Positions 18,845 through 33,728 of a DNA stretch of 64,000 nt are shown one piece after another; within the stretch, counting starts at the first letter, position 1; every line of letters begins with the position of its first letter. The position numbers and the translations under genes are program-made. Source of the stretch: Glandiceps talaboti (Eukaryota; Hemichordata; Enteropneusta; Spengelidae); assembly GCF_964340395.1 (NCBI RefSeq), contig NC_135562.1, positions 17,538,985-17,602,984 on the forward strand, in the 5' to 3' direction. The notes under the pieces are model-generated. The model was given only the letters and a program-made list of their open reading frames with translations, searched no databases and was not told the DNA's origin.

Positions 18845-18905
18845 CTGGTGAGTGTCACAGTGTGTCTCAACTCACCTCAACTCAACTTCGACGTGTCTGG
18901 CGTGA
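18845..18905 (-). other. Candidate noncoding first exon of gene B
   Basis: On the minus strand a GAGTTGAGACACACTGTGAC-like stretch ends in CACCAG and is followed by GTAAGTCTAATCC. It aligns with the first exons proposed for E (ending 41238) and F (ending 56262). The 3' splice partner is the acceptor before 14303. The 5' limit is unknown. Confidence 0.55.
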
Positions 18906-19100
18906 GGAATGTTTAAATTGAGGGCGGTTTAGATTCACACTGTCGATTTACCTAGATAAATGAGTTCAAAGTACGAGTACTGTGTATGTATGTGATTGTT
19001 CTGGTCACATGAACTTAAGTCGTGTCCCCTTGTTTTTAGGCAAAAACCATGGCCGTACCCTTTTTTTCATTAGAGGCCATAAACTTTTGAATGTACTCTA

Positions 19101-19104
<4 letters not shown>

Positions 19105-19133
<29 letters not shown>

Positions 19134-19651
19134 CATACATACACACATACGTACATACACACAAACATACGTGTGTACATACATACGTGTGTACATACAT
19201 ACATACATACATACATACATACATACATACATACATACATACATACATACACACGTGCGTACATACATACATACATACATACATACATACATACATACAT
19301 ACATACATACATACACACATACACACGTGCGTACATACATACATACATACATACATACATACATACATACATACATACATACATACATACATACATGCAT
19401 GCATGCATGCATACATACATACATACATACATACATACATACATACATACATACATACATACATACATGCATGCATACATACATACATACATGCATACAT
19501 ACATACATACATGCATACATACATACATACATACATGCATGCATGCATGCATACATGCATACATACATACATACATACATACATACATACATACATACAT
19601 GCATGCATGCATGCATACATACATACATACATACATACATACATACATACA

Positions 19652-19683
<32 letters not shown>

Positions 19684-19706
19684 CATACATACATACATAC
19701 ATACAG
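19105..19706 (+). repeat. 600-bp (ACAT)n array with ACACGTGCGT and CATG blocks
   Basis: A long tetranucleotide array. At least two ACACGTGCGT interruptions (near 19250 and 19323) are followed by equal ACAT runs, and at least three (GCAT)4-like blocks lie near 19395, 19535 and 19600. The regular spacing points to higher-order duplication inside the array. Open frames across it on both strands are repeat artefacts. Confidence 0.95.
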
Positions 19707-20450
19707 CGAAAAGGCTGATTTTACTAACAAATGTCTAAGACAATAGAGCACAAATTACTGATGACTGGATGTGGCAACTTAAACAATCCACGAGGTTCGA
19801 TATAATAGTTGTATGTCGTGTGTTGGTCCTTGGACTTGGAACTGCCAGTAGGTAACACACCTATGTTTCTCAAGACAAGCTGTAAGGCTGGTTGTTACGC
19901 TTTGACCCTGACCTTCATCTTCAAGAAAGGTCAAACAGCGAATTGTTCAATGACTTTGGACGTTTTATATCTAGAGACGTCATCCATTATATGTACCCTC
20001 ACATTGTTAGTGGTAATGTTGCAATTTTGACTTTGAACTTCAACATCAAGGACAAATTAACAATTTCCTAAGTAAATTTTTAAAAGTGTATTAATAGGGT
20101 CACTATTCAAATGTTACAAGGGGTAACCGTGTTGATAAGATCATAGGACCATATGTCTGAAGTCAATCCAGAGCACAATACATGTTGTGTTGGATAGTAT
20201 GTCTTCGAATACAGTAGACTTGCTATGCAAACTACGGAAATTCAAAAGTCATATTTATTACCAACACATTTTTAAAAAAAATCAGGTATGTAATTAAAAG
20301 GTATAATTTTAGTGTCAGTATGAGTGTACCCTCAATTAGGTACTGCTACCCATTAAAGAGTCACTAAAATCAAATTCCAGTCCATTAGGGGTGATATCAA
20401 TAGTTCAATGTAGGATAAAAAAAACTAAATTCTATAGGAGTGCTTTGACT
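19700..20450 (-). repeat. Orphan inverted copy of the sulfotransferase 3'-flank repeat
   Basis: The reverse complement of this stretch matches the 3' flank of gene D block by block: 19700-19860 with 40350-40500, and 19860-20440 with 38740-39500. No sulfotransferase exon 6 lies at the expected place on the minus strand (20450-20600). It is either a relic of a lost minus-strand gene or an independent insertion of the repeat family. Confidence 0.7.
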
Positions 20451-20940
20451 AGTCCATCTGTTTCATGTTGTTCCCTGACTTTTACCATGTATGAATCAAG
20501 TTTGGCACAATGGCTATCCGGCCATAATGTCTCAGAACCTACAAAGAGTCCATCAGCATCAGATGACCATCTTCTAATTTGTTCAGTTGCATGTACATAG
20601 AAGTCATTCATGGCAAGTGGATTGTCTGCACTTTTAGACGAGATTACTTTACACAGGATGTGTAAAGATCTAATTAGATCTAACTTATACAGGGAGGTAC
20701 TTAGCCAGACACCTTACATCTTGTTTTGGGGGAAAGACAATTATCACCTTGATTGCTACTGATTGGAAGGAGACAACTCCAAAGGTGAACACAAATGCAA
20801 AAAGACAGTGTAGGAGGCGATTTAGAGGCATAAAATATCAAACCATAGACATAATTTAAAGTCTTACAATGCTTGAATATGGTAATAAAACGGTTTAACT
20901 GTTTAAGTGTCGTCTCATTGTTAATATACAAATGACGTCA
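20451..20940. other. Spacer upstream of gene C, no gene recognised
   Basis: No family motif was found. On the minus strand 20600-20430 reads as a 50-codon stretch without stops (containing IRRWSSDADGLFVGSETLW), which I cannot assign. Confidence 0.35.
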
Positions 20941-20959
20941 CAAAGGTGAAGGACCGAGG

Positions 20960-21007
20960 TCACCTTCGGATCGGGCAGGAGAAGAGGCATACCACTACAC
21001 GTATCAC
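20960..21007 (+). other. Candidate noncoding first exon of gene C
   Basis: Sequence CAGGAGAAGAGGCATACCAC up to CAC|GTAAGTCTAAACCT aligns with the first-exon ends of E and F (CAGGAGTTGAGACAC... |GTAAGTATAAACCT). The last exon base is C instead of G, so the donor is weaker. The partner acceptor would be at 22369/22370. Confidence 0.4.
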
Positions 21008-22414
21008 GTAAGTCTAAACCTAAAGATCACCAATAATAATTGACCATGGTAGAGATATGACATTATTTTGCCCAGATCTGAAAGCACAGATTCAAGGGTA
21101 GACTGTATGAATTTGGATGGACAAAGCCTTTAAAAAAAGTGTATTCAACAGCGTAACGCCAGGAGAAAGTACACTAAATCATAGACTGCATTCAAATTCT
21201 ACACATGTGGACAAAATTATGTATATGTATTGAGTACGAAATAAGGCTTAAGGGTACACGAAATACTAAAGTTTAAATTTGATATTATAGTATGGAATTG
21301 ACAGAATTACTTGAACAAAGCTTATAAAAGCCATGTCAAGTAGAGAGGTTATATGTAAAGCGGTCGTTATATTGTGTTTGAATGAATCATTAAATAGTTT
21401 GTCATCTACCTTTAGGCTATCTTTCAACAGCAATATGAATTCTAAGGATTCACAATCAAGATCGGAGTTGTATGGAAAGTGTAGTCTACGCTACACTACG
21501 TCATTGTGAATCAAACAACCTTTAGTTGTACCCTTTCAAAACGTCGCTCAGTTAGTGCAAAGGACACCAGTGGCTTACTGAGTCCAGTATTTGTTTGAGA
21601 ATAGCATATGGTCAAGTAATGGATCGATTTCCATTGCAATGGCACCTAAGTAATCTAATCTGTTTGAACCAGTTCAGTTGTAATGGCATGATTTTACATT
21701 AATGTAAACAAGCATAATTATATAGTAACTGTCTTCTAACCAATTGTTCATCGTACCGTAAGGAAGACATCCGGTTTACACCTGGTTTCCGTCCAGTTTA
21801 CTGTTACCTTTCATTGGCTATGTTTTATAATAACAACGCTGGCACCAATTAGAAATTGCACGTTTCACCTAAAAGATATCAAGAGATCTAATGAATGCAA
21901 TTTCTTGTAAATTTTGTCAAATTTAATTGAAGACAAGTGCAACATCAAATGTAGACATCAAACATTCACGTCCACTTATCTGCTTCTAGTTTAAATGGTT
22001 TTGAAAATTTAACGTACATAGACAAAACGTTATGTAAAATGTTTTGTGCGATGGGCCGAGGCCTTAGCATTTGAAATAAACTTAACTAACGATATGCTCT
22101 TTAACTGTACAATTGACAGTTCCTTATTGGTTTCTGTGTATTTTGTGTCAATACGGAACCAATGAACGATAACACGAAACAGGCAGTAATATACAATGTA
22201 CGACAGTATAGTAGTTAAGGCTTGTCGGACAATTTTCCTTTCTATTCCATGACTGATTATGCATCACCCAGTGACCATTTTTTCGAATTATATCATGGTA
22301 GCGGGACATCCTGTAGATTAATTACACATCACAAACTTACATCCTATCCTTTCGTCTTGTCTATTTCAGATCTAGAACAATTTTGGTAGATCATATATAG
22401 TTAAGACCTTTGCA

Positions 22415-27351
<4,937 letters not shown>

Positions 27352-27423
27352 CAGCTCAGTGGACAGAAATGGTGGAACTGACTGGACAGGACATCTTATT
27401 TTTAGACTAAAGCAATGTTTTTC

Positions 27424-27429
27424 AATAAA
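27424..27429 (+). promoter_or_regulatory. Probable polyadenylation signal of sulfotransferase C
   Basis: AATAAA 73 bases after the stop codon. At the aligned place D has AATAAT and E lacks the motif. Confidence 0.45.
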
Positions 27430-27469
27430 ATCAAATTGCAGAAACAAAAACAACTATAGTACATGACAC

Positions 27470-28620
27470 AACCTCTTTAAGGGACGAGATCAATAGTTCA
27501 TTGTAGGACAAAAAACTAAATTCTTTACTTTGTGGGTGGGAATTTGAGCACTTTTAGTTGTCATACAACAAAATTGATTTTTACAAAATGTTGTCAAAAT
27601 GAGAAATGGAAGAATTCTTGCTATAGTAAAATTTACTTCATAATGGCTTTATATTCATAGCACTACATGCTACTACATACAGATTTGAAATTGATTGTGT
27701 GGTTTAAAGCAATTTCCAATTTTGGTCAATTCAGTTAGGGGGGGGGGGTCTGAGGCCGAAGTATAACAATTCACTACCTACATGGAACTATTGATCTCAC
27801 CCCCTTTAGGAACTGGACTTTGATTTAAGGGAATCTTCAATTTATAGTAATCTTTGAATTCATATACCAAATCGAGGACACATTTATACTGGCACTTAAA
27901 CTATACCTTTTAATAACATACCTGACTTTTTCCAGTCTTGAATGTGTTTTTTTAATGAGTTGGTAGTAAATATGACTGTTGAATTTCAGTAGTTATAATT
28001 AGCATAACCAGTCTTCTGTATTCGATGACATACCATCCAACACATCATGTATCGTGTAACAAAATTAATAAACATTAAAGTTACTTAGTGAATTTTAAGT
28101 TTGTCCTTTAAGTTGATGTTCAGTCATAAGTACCTTAAATTTGTAACCCTACTTCTAGCAATGTTGGAGTCAAATTGTATGATGTCTCTTGGTATAAAAC
28201 TTCTAGGGTTATTGAAGAATTCGCTGTTTTACCTTGAAGATGAAGGCCACGGTCAAACCTTAATACCCAGACTTACAGCCTGTCTTGAGAAACACAGATG
28301 AAGACATGTGAGCGGTGTCCCTAGATCCAAAACATCATAGGTTATTGAAAGATATGCTACTTGACTTTGATGATAGAGGTCAGGATCAAAAGTCAGTGTA
28401 TAAAGAGAAAACTAACTCTGTCAAAGTTCGAGGTCTCAGTTGAACGCTTACTCGATATAATGTGGGGTAGATACCTGTATAACGTCTTATGTGTCACACT
28501 CTTAGAGATGAGAGACAATGTATTATTTAGTGCAACCATGGCCTACAGGTTATTAAACGTCAAAGTTCACAAACTAAATGACGTGAAAAATCACTCTACC
28601 GTGTTTGCTATTTGTACCAG
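27470..28620 (+). repeat. Dispersed repeat family copy in the 3' flank of gene C
   Basis: Plus-orientation copy of the family described at 7690-8530, starting soon after the poly(A) signal with the word AAGGGACGA(G/T)ATCAATAGTT, shared with D at 38746. Confidence 0.75.
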
Positions 28621-29165
28621 GTTTAGTTGAAATTGAATGTCAGAGATGAGGCTGATCACAGAAGGATGGACGAGCAGACAGACACAGAGATATATACGAA
28701 TATACTAATTAGTTGATTTCATTAATATGCAAATTTCTCTAATTAAACATTAATTACAATTAAGCCAGCCGATTTTTAGAAAATGATGACACAGACAGAC
28801 AGACAGCCAGACAGACAGACAGACACACACACAGACACACAGACACACCTTCCCCTTTTAATACCTCCCGTACCCTTACGGGAGGTAAAAATGGCGGCCG
28901 ATCGTCGGGATATCGGGTATGCCACAACACTGTAGAATTTTCAAGACGAGGAAATATTGATGAAAATATCCATAACCAAAATGATACTATTTATGATCGT
29001 AAATTCATAACAACACTGTACAGGTACATGCATTTTGCAACGTATCGCAGGCACGCGTATGGCTGTGTGTATATTGTAGGTAAACCTGCTTTATCTTGGT
29101 ATACCAACTGTTTGAATCAAACGAAAAGCGCCCTCGTGTTAAACAGTCCATACATCGGAAAGGTC
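28621..29165. other. Spacer with tetranucleotide tract and short hairpin
   Basis: Holds a CAGA/CACA tract at 28790-28848 and an 11-bp-stem hairpin (TACCTCCCGTA, loop CCCT) at 28862-28887. No gene recognised. Confidence 0.5.
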
Positions 29166-29240
29166 GAGGGTGAATTGTCAAACTTGGGCAGCCGAGTAGC
29201 TAGGAGTTGAGACTTCCTGCCACACTGCACTACTTAGCAG
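29160..29240 (+). other. Candidate noncoding first exon of gene D
   Basis: AAGGTCGAGGGTGAATTGTC and AGGAGTTGAGAC align with the E and F first exons and end in TAGCAG|GTAAGCGTAGACCT. The partner acceptor is at 33692/33693, giving a 4.45-kb 5' intron that contains the Foldback-like element. Confidence 0.6.
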
Positions 29241-30580
29241 GTAAGCGTAGACCTTTGTATTGAAGATGACACAGATATAAAATTATACCTCATCATTAAA
29301 CATCTGATTTGCATATATCCGTACAGCAAATTGCATAACAACAATACAAATTTGTAAACATTAATGTAGGTCATGCAAATACACTCTACGAAAGTACAAA
29401 TATTGCAAGCATAGAGATAAATGCAGCATTTAATTTTATTTTTGAGATTATCTCCAAACACACCGAAAATGGAGCATGAGAAAATATTGCAACTGTGCAT
29501 TGTCCCCAGAGTTCACTCAATTGACTGTAAGCGATAGGTAGTAAAGATCATACATGCAAATTAGATGTTGTGATTGCATGAATATCATTGAGTGCATACC
29601 TATGTACGCGTAGGTCACCTTGTGACCCATGACCCGTAGATTTATTGGCTTCAACATTAACATCATTTTCAATGTATGTTTTACTACTTTCTCTATCTAC
29701 TCGCTTTATTCATAGAGTGGAGGGCCTATGCTTCATTGTTGAAAGTAACCTGCGATTACTAGTACAGTGGATTTCACGAAATATAAAGTCTGGTGAGACT
29801 GACTACAAAATTATGCATTCAGATACACAAAACAGATAGCAAAGATTGACCCCTCGCTGTGAATGCGTTTAATTGTGTGGTATGTGTGGTCACTGTAGAC
29901 AACTGAACACTGCATGTATGCTTGTGTCTAGGATTAGGATGTGTCCACAATTAGAAGTTGGCTGATAAGTCAGAACACGTTTCTATGAATTAGTACTACC
30001 ACCATACACTTCATAGATATGCACGAGTCAATGTAATGCCCGAGGGACCCCACCTCGGGCGATACGGGACAAATGTGGGGGATTAGGCTGTGTTTGCCAT
30101 GAAACAATGCCCGAGGGGTGGGGCAATTGCCTCTTATTGATCTCCCTAGTCATTTTCACGGACGTAAAAGAGTGGTTGTGTGTCAGTCAGAATTTTTGAA
30201 TGCGGTGGGGGAGATATTGGAAGTTTTACTTGTTTTAGGTGAGGATTTTCCAGAATGTCTTGCCCGAGGGGGTGGGGCATTTGACAAATTTTATAAGACT
30301 AATTTCCAAATCCCCCACTATGCCCCGAGGTGGGGAGGGTGGGGGTTGACATTGACTTGTGCAATAGGGTGTACAGGGAGAGACTTACGGAGACTGTCCT
30401 AAAAACATGAGCAATGAAACATTCTTAGACTACCATGTTTACCATGTGTCTACTGCAGTAGTAGACCAAAGACCTTTTAGATCATTCATATCTTAAGTAG
30501 ACCCCATTGTAGACCAAAATACACAATCACCGATAAGAAAATGTCAACTAGTGAATTAGCTGGGAGAAATTCCGAACTAG
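29241..30580. other. 5' intron of gene D, proximal part
   Basis: 29240-29860 is homologous to 41238-41800 (E) and 56262-56920 (F). From 30030 to 30370 there are several GCCCGAGG(G)GTGGGGCA-like G-rich words. No coding sequence recognised. Confidence 0.5.
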
Positions 30581-30584
30581 TATG

Positions 30585-30658
30585 TACGTGTATGTATGTA
30601 TGTATGTATGTATGTATGTATGTATGTATGTATGTATGTGTATGTCTGTCTGTCTGCC

Positions 30659-30701
<43 letters not shown>

Positions 30702-30873
30702 GTGTGTGTGTGTGTGCGTGTGTGCTTGTGTGTATGTACATGTGTGTATGTATGTATGTATGTATGTATGTATGTATGTATGTATGTATGTATGTATGTA
30801 TGGTATGTATGTATGTATGTGTGTATGCATGTATGTATGTATGTATGTATGTATGTATGTATGTATGTATGTA
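30585..30873 (+). repeat. Compound (TATG)n(TCTG)n(TG)n(TATG)n tract
   Basis: Four microsatellite blocks in sequence. Open frames on both strands here are repeat artefacts. Confidence 0.95.
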
Positions 30874-31031
30874 TGCATATCAGATGCTTTACTAACGCCA
30901 CTTTGCATGATCAGACCTAATCTTTCATAGCCTTGGATCATGTATGGTACCTAAATACATTTACCTACCAATGCTTTATCACACGTAATTTTGTTTAACA
31001 CCCAATATTGTTCGGGCATATGTATGCCTAT

Positions 31032-32937
31032 CATTGACTATGGCGTAGAATGCCTGCCAATATTCGAAAATGCAATACTGCAATGACTATATGCGATAAT
31101 GCGATGACTACATGCGATATGACTACATGAGATGACTACATGCGATATGACTACATGAGATGACTACATGCGATATGACATGAGATGACTACATGCGATA
31201 TGACATGAGATGACTACATGCGATATGACTACATGCGATATGACTACATGAGATGACTACATGAGATGACTACATGCAATACTGCGATGCGAGATGATGA
31301 CATGATATGCAGCGATTTTGTAATGACGTTATGCCATTCGTAGATTATTCAATATGCATAATGCGAGTATTAATATGAAACATGCTAGGGAGTACTGTCT
31401 TACAAGAAGAAACAGGTCAAGAATGAACCGGTCAATACACGTGGTCTCCGTTGTCTCAGTCTGAATTGTTTTCGTAGGCGTCTGCCCATGGCTTCCATGT
31501 CGACCACAGCCTCCATAATCCGTAATTTACAGACGAGTGTTCATTCCTTACTGGTAGACCTGCAATCACTAAATTATAGAAACTTTGATGGCTTCCAACG
31601 GAAGTGTGTAACCCTTCTGCGTCTTGCATTTAATTTAGACACTTTGGGCATAATTGACAAGGACGTCGTAAGTCACGTTCACTTTGCTATCGAGGAACTT
31701 TGTCCACTCGATTCTGATGAAGGCTACAGAGCATATCTGCTTAAGTCACCCAACCATCGTGGAAGGCCGTCCTTCAATATTCCTGAAAACCAATTAAGGC
31801 TCTTAGGGGTAGACCATTTGATATCCTGGGGGGGGGGGCTTGGAAGATTGGTGGAGAGTCATTATTTTTTTTCCCACCTGCTTGCCTTAGATTTTTTTTT
31901 CTCCTTCACCTATGCTGGCAACTTTTTTTTTCTTTGCTTCTTTGAGATATCCGGATTTTTTTTACGTCAATATTGAACACCTACTTTTGTTGCCACAATT
32001 TTCTGTTTGGTTTTCGCACAGAGTAATTCAGAGAGTAAAAAGATGCTGTTCTATCACACACAGATTTTATTTAGAAAACTACATAGTTCATACATGTTTG
32101 ATTTTCAATTAAATAAACATCATTGACAGTTTTTATGCCATGGTATGATGACACACTGAAAATACAAATCGGAAACTTGATTGGTGAGCTCAAACATTCA
32201 GATATACCGGTCAGTTTCTTCAGCTTGGGAGGGGGGGGGTGTCAGTGTTTTTTTTCCATTGGGCCGACAAAAAGTCACTGACCCCCGTGAATAAAATTTC
32301 ATAGCATCTGACAGTAAGTTGTAGAGGGAAGAGCTTTGAGACTGGGATATGTCCACCTCTTGTGTGAGTGTGTGAATGGGGGGGGGGGTTCTAGGGTCTG
32401 AGTGTAATGTACGCAAATGCGGCGGTAATTAAGTTGCCAACGGTGACTTTTTAATGAATGACAAACCCGTTCATCTGTAATACTAGCTTTTTTTCATTCG
32501 GGGGCAGTAGTCCGAGGGGCAGTTGTCTGGGGGGCAATTGTCCGGGGGTAGTTGTCCTTCGGGGGCAATTGTCCTGTTACCAGTCATCTCATGTAGTCAC
32601 ATCGCATGTAGTCATCTCATGTAGTCACATCGCATGTAGTCATCTCATGTAGTCATATCGCATGTAGTCATCTCATGTAGTCATATCGCATGTAGTCATT
32701 GCAGTATCGCATGCAGTCATTGCAGTATCGCATGTAGTCATCATGTAGTCACATCGCATGTAGTCATCGCATGTAGTCATATCGCATGTAGTCATCTCAT
32801 GTAGTCATATCGCATGTAGTCATCGCATTATCGCATGTAGTCATTGCAGTATTGCATACAGTCATTGTGGTATTGCATATAGTCATTGCAGTATTGCATT
32901 TTCGAATATTGGCAGGCATTCTATGCCATACATTGAC
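31032..32937. mobile_element. Foldback-like element with tandem-repeat arms, CATTGAC target duplication
   Basis: The element spans 31039-32930. Both ends carry inverted TATGGC(G/A)TAGAATGCC, continuing for over 60 bp through CCAATATTCGAAAATGCAAT. Inside this, the left arm (to about 31290) is made of tandem 13-15 bp units with core GACTACATG(C/A)GAT; the right arm (32584-32880) carries the same units in reverse complement. A direct repeat CATTGAC flanks it (31032-31038, 32931-32937). This architecture, long inverted arms built of short tandem repeats around a unique centre, is that of Foldback elements such as Drosophila FB or the TU elements of sea urchins. The centre holds a 5'-intact open frame (31488) and a G-rich (GGGGCAATTGTCC)-like tract at 32497-32575. 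Confidence 0.82.
31488..31976 (+). pseudogene. Open frame in the Foldback-like element, possible integrase-type fragment
   Basis: ATG-initiated 162-codon frame. Residues 1-105 look like real protein: helical, Leu-rich, ending HRGRPSFNIPENQLRLL. The GRPxFxIPxxQL word resembles the region preceding the helix-turn-helix in a group of DDE-integrase-like proteins found in animal transposons (recalled, not searched). After residue 105 the frame runs into poly-G and poly-T DNA and becomes FFFF-rich, so the coding part ends near 31805. It may be a captured 5' piece of a transposon or host gene. Confidence 0.4.
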
Positions 32938-33692
32938 TATATATCACCTATACATATAACTTCTAAGTGAATAAATGTACAGGCGTGGCTATTTGTCCTC
33001 TGCACTGACGTAACATTGGTCATGCTACCTACAACAGATATTGCCTGATCTTTACTGTACTGTTTACATTATAATTGTATAGATATAGATCCCAACAGTA
33101 CAAGTTTCAAATTTTCATACAATCTTTTCAGTGTCTCATGCTGCAACATGAAAATGCCATCTGTTTCTACCTTGATAACTGGAAAGATAACATTTCCAAA
33201 TTGTAATACGTTACTCAATTTTGAAACATTATCAGGATTTTAAAAAAATACATTATTGGTTTAAATATATTACTACATTAACGGGTACTTGATACGTTAT
33301 CGGTTATTTTGAAATATTATCGGTACATTTTCACTACAATATCAGACTGATACATTATTGGTTAAATGAAACGGCACATAATGGTCTATCAAAATTCGTT
33401 TTTCATTGCTTTACTTTACTTCAGTTATGAAAAAATAAACAAGACTACATTTACTGTATTTCCATCAGCTATTGTATTTCAATCTACTGGTCATCACACT
33501 TTACCAATGGCATTCAGTGTACATCCGGACTAATGTCAAAGTTTTTTTTATACTGTTGGACAACTTTTTATCCTCATATTCCATCTTATATAAATACGAA
33601 TTACAGAATTATACCATGGTATCAGGTTTCTATCTCCTTTCCCTACCTTAACAACATCTCAAAAAGTGTCTTCTATTTCTTGCCAATTTCAG
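32931..33692. other. 5' intron of gene D, distal part
   Basis: AT-rich, with several TACATTA(T/A)(C/T)GG-like words between 33200 and 33380. The last 150 bases align with the region before gene F (60730-60821). No gene recognised. Confidence 0.45.
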
Positions 33693-33728
33693 AATAATTG
33701 TGGGGGGACATATTTGTGGCTTTTTCCA

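Noticed and set aside
19036-19751. Open frames of about 200 codons made of Met-Tyr-Val-Cys or Ile-His-Thr-Tyr repeats on both strands
   Set aside because: They are translations of (ACAT)n in different frames; similar frames appear over every such tract (11.8, 25.1, 30.7, 46.5, 47.1, 62.7 kb). No unique coding sequence.
30118-30402. 94-codon frame over the GCCCGAGG-rich stretch
   Set aside because: Composition follows the G-rich repeated words; no domain recognised and no splice context.
31080-32900. Short regularly spaced repeats resembling a CRISPR array
   Set aside because: Units are contiguous 13-15 bp tandem repeats without unique spacers, in inverted arms, in a eukaryotic genome; better explained as Foldback-type arms.
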